Below are positions 33,535-42,328 of a stretch of 46,008 nt of DNA, one piece after another. The translations under genes were made by a program, and so were the position numbers. Under the pieces are notes generated by a model that ran no database searches, was not told the DNA's origin, and saw only the letters and a program-made list of their open reading frames with translations. The number at the start of each line of letters is the position of its first letter. The first letter of the stretch is position 1. The stretch is taken from the NCBI GenBank assembly GCA_016871275.1, contig VFZG01000029.1, positions 1 to 46,008 on the forward strand, given 5' to 3'. Source of the DNA: Acidimicrobiia bacterium (GTDB lineage Bacteria > Acidobacteriota > Vicinamibacteria > Vicinamibacterales > UBA2999).

Positions 33535-34860
33535 TTAAATGCCGGCACGCGAGGCGAGTGCGGTCGCTTCGGCTCGGGCAATGGCCGCGATGTCCCTGAA
33601 ATCCCAGCGGGTAGGCCGGAAGTCGTCGATCAGGACCTCGCCGTCGACAATCGTGGTGCGGACATCGGTCCCGCGGCTGGCGTAGACCATCGTCGAGTAG
33701 GGATCTGAGCCCTTCGGCGAGTCCACCAGGATCAGGTCCGCCCGCTTGCCGGCCTCGACGCTGCCGATCTCGTTGTCGAGGCCGAGAGCCCTGGCGCCTT
33801 CGCGGGTCGCCATCCACACCGCATCGCGCGCAGTCAGGGCGCCGGGTCTCAGGCGCACCGACTGCAGGACGGCGGCGAGCCGCATTTCCTCGAACATGTC
33901 CAGGTGGTTGTTGCAGGCCGCGCCGTCGGCACCGAGCGAGACCGAGATGCCCTTCGCGCGCATCTCGACCACCGGAGCGAGACCTGAGCCGAGCTTGAGA
34001 TTCGAGCCGGGGCAGTGCAGCACCTTGACGTCGCGCGCGGCCATCAGGGCCTGTTCGTGCTCGTCGACCCAGACGCAGTGCGCGAGGCACAGTCGAGGCG
34101 ATGCCAGCCCGGTGTCGGCAAGGTAGTCGATGTTCTTGCGGCCGTGCCGGGACTTGATGAACGCGATCTCGTCGCGATTCTCGGACGCGTGCGTGTGAAC
34201 GAGGAGGTCGTGCTCGGCCGAGAGCGTCGCGACCGCTTCCAGCAGCTCGCGTGAGCACGAAATTGCGAAGCGGGGCGCGAAGGCGGCTCGCAGGCGGCCG
34301 TTCGCGCGGCCATGCCACCGCTTCGCAATCGCCACGCTGTCATCGATCGATCTCGCGGTGTCTTCGAGCAGCCGTGACGGAACCGCCGAATCGGCATCCA
34401 TCATGCACTTGCCGACCACCGCCCTGAGTCCCATCGGCGCGAGCGCTTCGAACACCGCATCCGTGTCGTGCACCGTCTCCATCGTCAACACCGTCGTGGT
34501 GCCCGACTGCAGGAGTTCTGCCGCGGCCTGCCGCGCCGCGGCCGCGAGCGAGCGCGGCGTGTGCGCGGCCTCCATCGGCCACACCCGCGTCTTGAGCCAA
34601 TCGAGCAGCGCCAGATCGTCGGCGTAGCCGCGGAACAGCGTCTGGCAGAGATGAAGATGCGTCTGGATGAATCCCGGCAGCAGGTAGGCGCCACGGGCGT
34701 TGATCACGCGTGTCGCGCTGCCGAGATCGGCCGTGCCGACGGATGCAATCCGCCCGTCTCGTATCACCACGTCACCCTCGACGATGTCGAGGGCGTCGTT
34801 CATCGTGATGATGGTCGCGTTACGGACAACTAGCGTAGTGCCTTGAGGTTGGGAAACCAT
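33535..34860 (-). CDS. Amidohydrolase of the SAH/MTA deaminase-guanine deaminase group (COG0402)
   Basis: A 441-residue metal-dependent hydrolase with deaminase-type motifs: N-terminal LVVRNATIITMNDALDIVEG, metal-binding GFIQTHLHLCQTLFRGYADD, HTHASENRDEIAF, LAHCVWVDEHE, and GADGAACNNHLDMFEEMRLA. The C-terminal composite domain has IGSVEAGKRADLILVD. These are the marks of aminohydrolases acting on adenosine-like or guanine-like bases (MtaD, GuaD, TrzN/AtzB group). The exact substrate is open. The ATG start at 34860 gives the usual N-terminus and overlaps the upstream xdhC-like gene by 31 bases, so the two are likely coexpressed; that neighbour favours a purine substrate. Confidence 0.9.
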   Translation of the reverse strand: MVSQPQGTTLVVRNATIITMNDALDIVEGDVVIRDGRIASVGTADLGSATRVINARGAYLLPGFIQTHLHLCQTLFRGYADDLALLDWLKTRVWPMEAAHTPRSLAAAARQAAAELLQSGTTTVLTMETVHDTDAVFEALAPMGLRAVVGKCMMDADSAVPSRLLEDTARSIDDSVAIAKRWHGRANGRLRAAFAPRFAISCSRELLEAVATLSAEHDLLVHTHASENRDEIAFIKSRHGRKNIDYLADTGLASPRLCLAHCVWVDEHEQALMAARDVKVLHCPGSNLKLGSGLAPVVEMRAKGISVSLGADGAACNNHLDMFEEMRLAAVLQSVRLRPGALTARDAVWMATREGARALGLDNEIGSVEAGKRADLILVDSPKGSDPYSTMVYASRGTDVRTTIVDGEVLIDDFRPTRWDFRDIAAIARAEATALASRAGI

Positions 34861-35666
34861 CGCAGCGAGGCGTTGTTGAGCGCCTCGGCCTTGCCGCGCC
34901 GGACCGCAATCAGTTCCGCGGTAATGCTGACGGCAATCTCCTGCGGCGTGACGGCCCCGAGGTCGAGGCCGATCGGGGCGTGAATGCGTTCCAGCAGGGC
35001 GGGGTCGAGACTGCTTCCCGCCAGCAGTTGATCGTAGAGGCGCGCCACCTTGGCGCGGCTGCCAATCAGGCCGATGTAGCGCAGGTCGCGCGGCGCGAGG
35101 GCGCGCAGCGCATCGAGATCGTTCCGATGACCGCGCGTCACGATCACGGCATAAGCGGTTGAAGGCAGTGACGTGTTGGCCAGCCACTGCGGGATGTCGT
35201 CCACGACCACCGAGGCGGCAAACGGAAACCGCTCGGTGTTGGCAAAGGCGGCGCGATCGTCGATGACGTGCACGCCGAAGCCGGCGTCGTGCGCCATCTT
35301 CGCCAGGTAGTAGCCGACGTGGCCGGCGCCGAAAATGTAGACGGCCGGCGAGGCCTCGATGGGCTCGATGAAGACTTCCATCTGCCCGCCGCACACCAGG
35401 CCGGTCTGTTCGGCAAAGTCGTCGTTCAAGTCGTACTTGACCGAGGTGGCCTTGCGGGTCTGCAGGGCCTGGCGCGCCTTGCCGATGGCGTCGTGCTCGT
35501 AGCAGCCGCCGCCGACGGTGCCGACAATCCGGCCGTCACCGAACACCAGCATCTTGGCGCCGACGCGCTGCGGCGTGGAGCCGTTCGAGGATACGATGGT
35601 CACGAGTGCAGCTTCTTCGCCACGGGAGAGAGCCTCTCCCAGCGCCGCGAAGACTTCGTGATTCAT
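34830..35666 (-). CDS. xdhC: XdhC/CoxI-family protein (molybdenum cofactor insertion for xanthine dehydrogenase-type enzymes)
   Basis: A 278-residue protein with the two XdhC domains. The N-terminal part (about 1-105) contains VTIVSSNGSTPQRVGAKMLV, GRIVGTVGGGCYEHDAI and GLVCGGQMEVFIEP. The C-terminal Rossmann part has YIFGAGHVGYYLAKMA, VIVTRGHRNDLDAL, IGLIGSRAKV and GLDLGAVTPQEIAVSI. XdhC binds and sulfurates the molybdenum cofactor for xanthine dehydrogenase; no molybdoenzyme gene is in this window. Coupling with a purine-type deaminase supports a purine catabolism link. Confidence 0.92.
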   Translation of the reverse strand: MNHEVFAALGEALSRGEEAALVTIVSSNGSTPQRVGAKMLVFGDGRIVGTVGGGCYEHDAIGKARQALQTRKATSVKYDLNDDFAEQTGLVCGGQMEVFIEPIEASPAVYIFGAGHVGYYLAKMAHDAGFGVHVIDDRAAFANTERFPFAASVVVDDIPQWLANTSLPSTAYAVIVTRGHRNDLDALRALAPRDLRYIGLIGSRAKVARLYDQLLAGSSLDPALLERIHAPIGLDLGAVTPQEIAVSITAELIAVRRGKAEALNNASLRWFPNLKALR

Positions 35667-35682
35667 GGGAATCAGTATCCAG

Positions 35683-35735
35683 TAGCCGGTCGCCAGTAGC
35701 CAGAAAAAAATCCCGGTTCGTCCGGCGACCGGCTA
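35683..35735 (-). terminator. Inverted repeat and T-run after the penicillin-binding protein gene
   Basis: TAGCCGGTCGCC (35683-35694) and its perfect reverse complement GGCGACCGGCTA (35724-35735) flank a 29-base loop. Inside, on the minus strand, CCGG-ACGAA-CCGG is followed by GA and seven T (35704-35710), which resembles a small intrinsic terminator. The outer arm overlaps the stop codon of the penicillin-binding protein gene. Confidence 0.45.
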
Positions 35736-38126
35736 GTGGAATCTGTGAAGTTCGCAGACGCCGAGCGGCTCGGTGCCGGCCAGAAATGCTTCGTTTGTCA
35801 CGCGCGGGCACGTGGGGGTCGCGATCTTGCCGGTGTCGCGATCGAGCTCGAGGAACGTGACGCCTCCGGGCACGTCGAATGATGAGGCGGCACGGCCGGC
35901 GACCGCGCTCTTCATGAACGAGGTCCAGATCGGCAGCGCGGCCTGGCCGCCGCTGAGGCCGAGCGGCTGGTTGTTGTCGAGGCCAACCCAGACCACGGTC
36001 AGGAGCTCGGGCGTGAAGCCGACGAACCAGGCGTCCCGAAGATCGTTGGTGGTGCCGGTCTTGCCGGCGGCGTCGCTGCTGAACCCGGCCGAGCGGGCGC
36101 TGACGGCAGTGCCTTCGTTCAAGACGCTGCGCATCATATGCGTCACGAGGAACGTGGCCGACGGCCTGGCGACGCTGGACCCCGGCACCGGCTTCGGCCT
36201 GGCCACGTCGTCGCCGCGGGTGACGTTGATCAGCGGTTGCAGCCGGCGAATCGTGCCGCGGTTCGGGAAGACGGTGTACGCCTCGGCGAGTTCCAGGGGC
36301 GTCAGTTCGGCGGTGCCGAGGGCCAACGACGGGTACGGCTTGACCTGATCCGCGACGCCGACCATGGTCTTCTGCCACAGCTCGACGACGTGGTCGTAGC
36401 CGGTTTGTTCGGCGACCTTGACGGTCGCGACATTGCGGGACATCGCCAGCGCCCGCCGCAGCGTGATGGCGCCGTCGTACTCACCGTCGTAGTTGCGCGG
36501 CGTCCACTCCTGGTTGTCGTAGCTCCAGGTCGTGGGTTCATCGACCACCATCGTCGCAGGTGAGACGTCGCCGATGCCCTCGTCTGCGGCCTTCTCGAAG
36601 GCCGCCAGGTAGACGAACGGCTTGAACGTCGAGCCAATCTGACGGCGGGCGGCAACGGCGCGATTGAATTGCGACTGGTGGTAGGACCGTCCGCCAATGA
36701 AGGCCAGGATCTCGCCGGTCCGGGGATCGACGGCGACCAGTGCCGCCTGTGCCACACGCCGCGGCCCGCGCTTCCGGCGGTTGAGGATGGTGTCGACGCT
36801 GGCGATGCCTTCGCGCACCGCTTCCTGCGCGTAGCGCTGCAGATTCAGGTCGAGCGTGGTGTAGATGTCGAGCGCCCCGGGTTTCGCGGTGACACCGGGG
36901 AACGTGTCGTCGAGCACGTTGCCGATGTAGTCCACGAAATACGGCGCTTCGTTGTCGACGGCGCGCGCGACCACGGCGACCGGCTCCTGCTGCGCTCGCG
37001 CAGCGGCATCCTCGGTGATGTAGCCGGCCTCGACCATCGATCGCAACACCGTGTCGCGGCGATCCTTGGCGCGCTCGGGATTGTTGAACGGCGAGTGGAT
37101 CTGCGGCGACTGAATCACGCCCGCCAGCAAGGCCGCCTCGGACAGCGTGAGATTGCGAACGTCCTTCGCAAAGTAGATCTTCGACGCTTCGGCGACGCCA
37201 TGCAGCGCGAACGAGCCGCGGTGGCCGAGGTAGACGTCATTGAGGTACAACTCGAGGATCTCGTCCTTGGTGGCGCGCGTTTCCAGGACCACCGACATGA
37301 ACTGCTCGAGGATCTTCCGGGTGTACGACCGCTGGCGCGATTGCTGCTCCTCGAGCAGCAGCTCGGTGAGGAAGAAATTGCGGGCGAGTTGCTGGGTGAT
37401 GGTGCTGGCGCCGACCAGATACGAGCGGTTGCCGAAGGTGTTGGTGAACACCGCGCCCACGATGCGGATCGGATCGACGCCGGGGTGGTAATAGAACCGG
37501 CGGTCTTCGATGGCGAGCACCGCCTCCTGCATGCGCGCCGGAATCGCGTCGAGCGCGACGCGGCGCCGCTTCTCGCGGGAGCCGGTCATCATGCCGGTCA
37601 GCAGCGGCGCGTCCAGCGTCACCTGCTCGACCATCTTGTCGGCGGCCTGGATGCGGGTGACGCGCTGCGCAGGCGGGGGAGGCGGCTGGGCGCCGCGCTT
37701 GCGTGGCACAGGGGGCTCAGGGAATGCGATGGCGACCAGCTTGCCAGCCTGGTCGCCGCTGCGCGACAGCAAGACGACCTTGCTGCGATCGATCGCGAAG
37801 TCGCCGGCGCGCTCGACACGCGCGCGTTGTGCGTAGCCGACGTCGTTGAGCCGCGCCACCAGTTCGGCCTGGCTCAGACTCTGGCCGGTCTGAATGGTCA
37901 GCGGCCTGGCAAACACTTGCGGCACGGCGCGATCGCGCTCACCGTGCAGCCGCTCGTCGATGAGGCGCGCGTAAGACACGTACAAAGAGCCGACGGTCCC
38001 GAGCATGACCACGCCGGCCACGCCCAGGCCAATCGTCATCCTGCGCTTGTACGGCGCGAGTTTCGCGGGCCAGCTGAGACGGGGGACGCGCCGTCGCCAA
38101 CCCGTCTTCTTCTGTCTTCGTGTCAC
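35733..38126 (-). CDS. Class A penicillin-binding protein (bifunctional, PBP1b type)
   Basis: Bifunctional peptidoglycan glycosyltransferase/transpeptidase of 797 residues. Membrane anchor at about 31-53 (IGLGVAGVVMLGTVGSLYVSY). A UB2H-like region (about 65-110, GQSLSQAELVARLNDVGYAQ) points to the PBP1b type; a Pro-rich insertion RKRGAQPPPPPAQ follows. The GT51 domain has VLAIEDRRFYYHPGVDP and GASTITQQLARNFFL. The transpeptidase has the active-site Ser in RQIGSTFKPFVYLAA, then MSRNVATVKVAEQ and AAGKTGTTNDLRDAWFVGF. The start is GTG 38126. Upstream is an AT-rich inverted repeat. It is downstream of bshC on the same strand. Confidence 0.96.
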   Translation of the reverse strand: MTRRQKKTGWRRRVPRLSWPAKLAPYKRRMTIGLGVAGVVMLGTVGSLYVSYARLIDERLHGERDRAVPQVFARPLTIQTGQSLSQAELVARLNDVGYAQRARVERAGDFAIDRSKVVLLSRSGDQAGKLVAIAFPEPPVPRKRGAQPPPPPAQRVTRIQAADKMVEQVTLDAPLLTGMMTGSREKRRRVALDAIPARMQEAVLAIEDRRFYYHPGVDPIRIVGAVFTNTFGNRSYLVGASTITQQLARNFFLTELLLEEQQSRQRSYTRKILEQFMSVVLETRATKDEILELYLNDVYLGHRGSFALHGVAEASKIYFAKDVRNLTLSEAALLAGVIQSPQIHSPFNNPERAKDRRDTVLRSMVEAGYITEDAAARAQQEPVAVVARAVDNEAPYFVDYIGNVLDDTFPGVTAKPGALDIYTTLDLNLQRYAQEAVREGIASVDTILNRRKRGPRRVAQAALVAVDPRTGEILAFIGGRSYHQSQFNRAVAARRQIGSTFKPFVYLAAFEKAADEGIGDVSPATMVVDEPTTWSYDNQEWTPRNYDGEYDGAITLRRALAMSRNVATVKVAEQTGYDHVVELWQKTMVGVADQVKPYPSLALGTAELTPLELAEAYTVFPNRGTIRRLQPLINVTRGDDVARPKPVPGSSVARPSATFLVTHMMRSVLNEGTAVSARSAGFSSDAAGKTGTTNDLRDAWFVGFTPELLTVVWVGLDNNQPLGLSGGQAALPIWTSFMKSAVAGRAASSFDVPGGVTFLELDRDTGKIATPTCPRVTNEAFLAGTEPLGVCELHRFH

Positions 38127-38130
38127 GACC

Positions 38131-38162
38131 GTTTTAAACTGTCAACTCTTAAAGTTTAAACC
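38131..38162. promoter_or_regulatory. AT-rich inverted repeat before the penicillin-binding protein gene
   Basis: TTTAAACT (38133-38140) and AGTTTAAA (38153-38160) form perfect 8-base arms with a 12-base spacer; flanking bases extend the symmetry imperfectly. It is strikingly AT-rich in a GC-rich window and fills the bshC-PBP gap. It could be an operator or a promoter region; TTGACA (minus strand 38140-38145) is present but has no usable -10. Confidence 0.45.
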
Positions 38163-38163
38163 G

Positions 38164-39843
38164 TCAGATCACTACTACCCAGTGATGTCCCATCGCCAGG
38201 GGGAGCTCGTCCATCAACCGATCGACCAGGACCGGCCCGTAGCGGTTGAGGAACCACACGAAGCCCACCTCCCGTTCCTGCGGGTGGCCCTGCGGGAAGG
38301 TCAGCGCCTGCGCGCGCTGGAACTGCCGGCGCAGCGTGTCGTCCTTGCGCTTGGCGGCTTGAATCACCTTGCTGTGGAGTGCGTGGACCTCGTGCTGCAG
38401 CTTGCCGTGCGTCGACTTCACCGCGCCCTCGAGCGTGGCGTCGATCTGCGGAACAGCCGCGCCGACCGCTGCCATGCCGTCGCTAATCAGCGACGCCACC
38501 GAGGCCAGCGACTGCTCAACCGTCGGCGGCAGCTGGCTCTCGAGCAACTGGTTGAGCACCGATTCGTCCTGCGCGCGCAGCGCCGTGATCGGCAGGTCGT
38601 ACCTGGACAGGAATCGCAGTGTCGCCGAATCGGCCAGCGTTGCGGTGGCGCGCTGATACATCAGCGGCATCGGGATGCCGAAGTGCGCGTAGACCTCCTT
38701 CAGCTGCCCGAGGTAGGCAAGCTCGTTGGGACCGGCCACGTAACAGATGGTCGGAAACACCGTGTCCTGCACCAGCGGCCGCAGCAGCACGTTCGGACTG
38801 AAATGCTCCGGCGACGTGCGGGCCTCTTCAACGAGGCTCCTGAGATCCACGCGCTGCTCGCCGTACACCGCCTGGGCGCCATCGACGTGAATCGCGGCGC
38901 GTGCCGCGTTGAGATGGAATACCGATACCGTGCCCTGCGCCAGCATGGCCTGCGCGTGATACCCCTTGGCGACGAGCGCCTCACCGGCCTTCGCGGCAAT
39001 CGCGGCAGTCCTGCCTGGCTCGCTGAGCTCCTTGACGAATACGTCGCGCGCCAACGTCTTGGCTGCGGGATCCGAGGAGTCGTAGACCACCAGCCCGTGC
39101 GGGCCGAGAACGTGCTCGAGCCAGACACCGAACGCGGTGGCCATGCTGCGGCCGGGGGTGTACGCCGCGCGGAGTGCCGCCAGGATATCGGACTTGAATT
39201 CGGTATCGGGAAGCGCCGCGGTGAACTGATCGAGGGCGGTCTGGATGGCGTCGGTGAGGTTCAACCGGGCAATCGGCAGGGCGCCGGCGCCGGGCAGGTC
39301 GGCGAGCCGCACCGTGGTCGGCGCAAACTCGCTGTCGAGCACCGTACAGTCGCTTACTTCGGGCCAGTCGTGGTCCTCGGCGTCGATCCAGAACACCGGC
39401 ACGACCGGGACGCGGTGCTCGCGGGACACCTGCACCGCCAGCTTCATCGTGGTGATGGCCTTGAGGAGCGTGAACAGGGGGCCGCCGAACAGTCCGGCCT
39501 GCTGGCCGGTAATGATCACGCGCGTGGCCGGATCGGCCAGCCGCGCGGCGGACTCGCGAGCCGCTGCCGGTGCGTGGCGCTGCGCCTGTTGCGCTGCGAT
39601 GACTCGGGCGGTCTCGGCCGGCTGGCGCGCGAACTCCTGCGATCGCTTGATGGTGTCGGCCCAGGCCGCCGGCGTTGCCGGTTCGCCTGCGAAAAACGGC
39701 GCCACTTTCTGGAAATCGAAAGCGTAGTCCGACGCGAGCCGGCGGATCCACGGGAAGGTGCGGATGTCTACCGCCAGCGATGAGGCGGGAGCGGTTGAGA
39801 CGTCGGCTGGCACTGCGCCGTACTGTCTCAAACGGTCGCTCAC
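38164..39843 (-). CDS. bshC: Bacillithiol biosynthesis cysteine-adding enzyme BshC
   Basis: Adds cysteine to GlcN-malate, the last step of bacillithiol synthesis; 559 residues, slightly longer than Bacillus BshC. Markers: RVIITGQQAGLFGGPLFTLLKAITTMKLA, cited here as IITGQQAGLFGGPLF, then PVFWIDAEDHDWPEV, ICYVAGPNELAYLGQLKEVY, FGIPMPLMYQR, and a C-terminal coiled-coil region followed by QEREVGFVWFLNRYG. The start is GTG at 39843; no obvious ribosome-binding site. bshA and bshB are not nearby. Presence of BshC suggests bacillithiol is the low-molecular-weight thiol, a trait known in Firmicutes, Deinococcus-Thermus, Bacteroidetes and Acidobacteria. Confidence 0.95.
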   Translation of the reverse strand: MSDRLRQYGAVPADVSTAPASSLAVDIRTFPWIRRLASDYAFDFQKVAPFFAGEPATPAAWADTIKRSQEFARQPAETARVIAAQQAQRHAPAAARESAARLADPATRVIITGQQAGLFGGPLFTLLKAITTMKLAVQVSREHRVPVVPVFWIDAEDHDWPEVSDCTVLDSEFAPTTVRLADLPGAGALPIARLNLTDAIQTALDQFTAALPDTEFKSDILAALRAAYTPGRSMATAFGVWLEHVLGPHGLVVYDSSDPAAKTLARDVFVKELSEPGRTAAIAAKAGEALVAKGYHAQAMLAQGTVSVFHLNAARAAIHVDGAQAVYGEQRVDLRSLVEEARTSPEHFSPNVLLRPLVQDTVFPTICYVAGPNELAYLGQLKEVYAHFGIPMPLMYQRATATLADSATLRFLSRYDLPITALRAQDESVLNQLLESQLPPTVEQSLASVASLISDGMAAVGAAVPQIDATLEGAVKSTHGKLQHEVHALHSKVIQAAKRKDDTLRRQFQRAQALTFPQGHPQEREVGFVWFLNRYGPVLVDRLMDELPLAMGHHWVVVI

Positions 39844-39857
39844 GCTGTCAACCGTCT

Positions 39858-39982
39858 GCCTTCGCGAGACGCCCTAACGAGACGAGTCGCCTTCGCAATA
39901 CGCTTCGGCTGGACAAGTCCGCCTCGCAAAAACGCTTCGGCGAGACAGGTCCGCTTCGCGACACGCTTCAGCGGGACAACTC
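39858..39982 (+). repeat. Four tandem 31-32 base repeats upstream of the pseudokinase gene
   Basis: Units at 39858-39888, 39889-39919, 39920-39951 and 39952-39982 share the pattern gCCTTCGCaataCGCTTCGGCtgGACaagTC; each is partly self-complementary. They end one base before the GTG start of the next gene and occupy nearly the whole divergent region between bshC and that gene. There are no unique spacers, so this is not a CRISPR. Confidence 0.85.
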
Positions 39983-39983
39983 G

Positions 39984-41201
39984 GTGATATCATTGCGCCT
40001 TGATTTGAACCAAGACGGGGCACTCTTCGACTCGAGGTTCGATGGCGGCGGACCTTTTCGGGACACACCCGAAGCCGGAGGCATTTCACTCGAATCCGCC
40101 CTCCACGATTTTGGCCCCTCGGCGCTTGACGATCTGATTCCGCGCCTCCGCGCGCTGGCCCGGACGCTCGATGCCGCCCACCAGGCGGGCGCCGTGCACG
40201 GCGCGCTTCATCCCAGCAGAGTCATCATCACGGACGACGCGACGACGCTCATCTCCGGAGATGGGTCGGCCGCTCCGTTCGTGGCGCCCGAGGTTGCCGA
40301 CGGTGACGCTCCGACGCCGGCCGCCGATCAGTTTGCCCTCGCCGCTATCGCGTACCAATGGTTGTTCGGCCGCCCGGTGACCCGGTCCATCGGCGTGCGA
40401 AGCATGCCCGGCGTGGATCGCAGAGCGTTGACAAAGGCGTTCACGCGCGCGTTGTCACCCGAACCGTCGAATCGCTTCGCGTCGTGCGCAGCGTTTTGCG
40501 ACGCCGTGGCGGAAGCCGCCGTTCCAGAACTGCCATTGTTGGCGCTCGACGATCGAGCGGCGGCCCCAGCGCTCCAGGCTCCGGAGGTTATTTTCGGGCA
40601 ACTGAACCTTGCGGAGTTGCCGCCGATTGCAGATCCCGGATCCCGGATCCCGGATCCGATCCCCGCAATCGCCGCCACATTCACGCCACCGCCCGCGCAG
40701 CCTCAGCGATTTGGCGCCGTTGCGCTGATTCTGGCGACTATGGTCGGTGCGGTGGTCGGTTTTGCGGCCGGATACATGGCGCGCCCCCGGGCGCTCCAGA
40801 CCAACGCGCCCCAAGCGTTTGCGACCGCTCCGGGCACGGAGAGGGAAGTGGCGCCGGCGGTGACCGTGCCTGAGGCGCCAGCACCAGCGGCACCTGCACC
40901 TGCACCGAAGAGCCAGGCTCCTCGGGCAGCCGGCAGGCTCCCGGTGCGTTCGACGCCGAGCCGAGTTGGGCAGCCGTCAACTGGCTCCGTCATGGTCGAG
41001 TCGCGTCCCGTCGGGGCAGCCATCCTCCTCAACGGCAGGCCGAGCGGAAACACCCCGCGCACGATTGGCGAGTTGCCGCCCGGGAGCTATCGCATCGTGT
41101 TGACGATGCCTGGTTTTCGGAACTTCACCACCACCGTGCGGGTGGTTGCCGGCGAGCGCGTCCGCGCCGCCGCCTCATTGACCGCACAGGAGCAGGAATG
41201 A
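39984..41201 (+). CDS. Pseudokinase fragment with membrane helix and C-terminal PEGA domain
   Basis: About 405 residues if started at GTG 39984; TTG at 39993 or 40005 are alternatives. Residues about 45-165 resemble the C-lobe of a Hanks kinase: [23 protein letters not shown] aligns with the AH..G.VHRDLKP.N region, [17 protein letters not shown] with DFG...APE, and [20 protein letters not shown] with the F-helix. The N-lobe (Gly loop, ATP Lys) is missing, HRD has become HGA and DFG has become GDG, so kinase activity is not expected. A Pro/Ala linker, a membrane helix at about 250-273 ([20 protein letters not shown]), and a C-terminal PEGA domain ([20 protein letters not shown]) follow. It overlaps carA by 4 bases. 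Function unknown. Confidence 0.78.
   Translation: MISLRLDLNQDGALFDSRFDGGGPFRDTPEAGGISLESALHDFGPSALDDLIPRLRALARTLDAAHQAGAVHGALHPSRVIITDDATTLISGDGSAAPFVAPEVADGDAPTPAADQFALAAIAYQWLFGRPVTRSIGVRSMPGVDRRALTKAFTRALSPEPSNRFASCAAFCDAVAEAAVPELPLLALDDRAAAPALQAPEVIFGQLNLAELPPIADPGSRIPDPIPAIAATFTPPPAQPQRFGAVALILATMVGAVVGFAAGYMARPRALQTNAPQAFATAPGTEREVAPAVTVPEAPAPAAPAPAPKSQAPRAAGRLPVRSTPSRVGQPSTGSVMVESRPVGAAILLNGRPSGNTPRTIGELPPGSYRIVLTMPGFRNFTTTVRVVAGERVRAAASLTAQEQE
40632..40664 (+). repeat. Tandem 7-base repeat inside the pseudokinase gene
   Basis: GATCCCG three times, then GATCCG and ATCCCC. It encodes [12 protein letters not shown] in the linker. The 7-base period is not a multiple of three, so loss or gain of one unit would shift the frame. 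Confidence 0.75.
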
Positions 41202-42328
41202 ACGCGATTCTCGCACTCGAAGACGGCACCTGGTTCCAGGGCGTGTCGGCCGGCGCCGCTGGACACACCGAGGGCGAGGTGGTGTTCAACACCAGCATGA
41301 GCGGCTATCAGGAAATCCTGACGGATCCCTCGTACGCCGGGCAGATCGTCACGATGACCGCGCCGCAGATTGGCAACTACGGCGTCGCCGGCACCGACGT
41401 GGAGTCGGAAAAGCCCCAGGTCGCAGGCTTCATCATGCGCGACCCGTCACCGGTGTCGAGCAACTGGCGCGCCGAAGGCACGCTGCGCGATTACCTGACC
41501 CGCCACAGCATTGTTGCGATCGGTGACATCGACACGCGGGCGCTCACCAGGCGCTTGCGGTCGGCCGGCGTGATGCGCGGCATGATTGCCACCGGTGCCA
41601 TCGACCCCGCGGCGCTGGTGGAAAAGACGCGTCACGTGGCCCGCATGGAGGGCAGCGATCTCGTCAAGGACGTGACTTGCGGGCAGGCTTACGATTTCGA
41701 GACGTCACTGGCCGACGCGGTGACCGAAGCCAGTTATGGCGTGGTGCCGCTGCGGCGCGCGCGGCGGCCCTTGCGAGTGGCGGCCTACGACTTCGGCATC
41801 AAGCTGAACATCCTGCGCCGCCTCGCGGCGCACGGCTGCCAGGTGCGGGTGTTCCCGGCATCGACACCGGCGTCGGACGTGCTGGCGTGGAAGCCGGATG
41901 GCATTTTCCTGAGCAACGGCCCTGGTGATCCGGCGGCGGTGACCTACGCCATCGACAACATCAGGCAGATTGCGGACACCGGCGTGCCGACGTTCGGCAT
42001 CTGCCTCGGCCACCAGTTGATGGGGCTGGCGCTTGGCGCCAAGACCTACAAGCTGAAGTTCGGGCATCGCGGCGGCAATCATCCGGTGAAGCAGTTGAGC
42101 TCCGGCGCGGTGGAGATCACCTCGCAGAATCACGGCTTCGCGGTGGATCCCGATTCGCTGCCGCCGAACGTCAAGGTGACGCACCTGAACTTGTACGACG
42201 GCACGGTGGAGGGCCTGCGCCACACCGACAAGCCGATGTTTTCCGTGCAGTACCATCCCGAAGCGTCCCCGGGCCCTCACGATGCGGACTATTTGTTCCA
42301 GGAGTTCCTGGACGAGATGGAAAAGTAA
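41198..42328 (+). CDS. carA: Carbamoyl-phosphate synthase small subunit (glutamine amidotransferase)
   Basis: Provides ammonia from glutamine for carbamoyl phosphate, used in pyrimidine and arginine synthesis. The protein is 376 residues. The N-terminal domain has [15 protein letters not shown] and [21 protein letters not shown]. The class I amidotransferase domain has [11 protein letters not shown], the nucleophile Cys in [16 protein letters not shown], and His-Glu in [15 protein letters not shown]. The ATG start overlaps the stop of the pseudokinase gene (ATGA). It is directly abutted by carB. Confidence 0.97.
   Translation: MNAILALEDGTWFQGVSAGAAGHTEGEVVFNTSMSGYQEILTDPSYAGQIVTMTAPQIGNYGVAGTDVESEKPQVAGFIMRDPSPVSSNWRAEGTLRDYLTRHSIVAIGDIDTRALTRRLRSAGVMRGMIATGAIDPAALVEKTRHVARMEGSDLVKDVTCGQAYDFETSLADAVTEASYGVVPLRRARRPLRVAAYDFGIKLNILRRLAAHGCQVRVFPASTPASDVLAWKPDGIFLSNGPGDPAAVTYAIDNIRQIADTGVPTFGICLGHQLMGLALGAKTYKLKFGHRGGNHPVKQLSSGAVEITSQNHGFAVDPDSLPPNVKVTHLNLYDGTVEGLRHTDKPMFSVQYHPEASPGPHDADYLFQEFLDEMEK

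Noticed and set aside
38140-38145. TTGACA (minus strand) as a -35 box for the penicillin-binding protein gene
   Set aside because: The matching -10 would fall inside the coding sequence and does not resemble TATAAT.
36669-38159. A 496-codon plus-strand frame opposite the penicillin-binding protein
   Set aside because: Shadow of a gene with all catalytic motifs on the other strand.
39858-39982. Possible short CRISPR array
   Set aside because: The units are directly adjacent with no unique spacers and diverge from each other; no cas gene is nearby.
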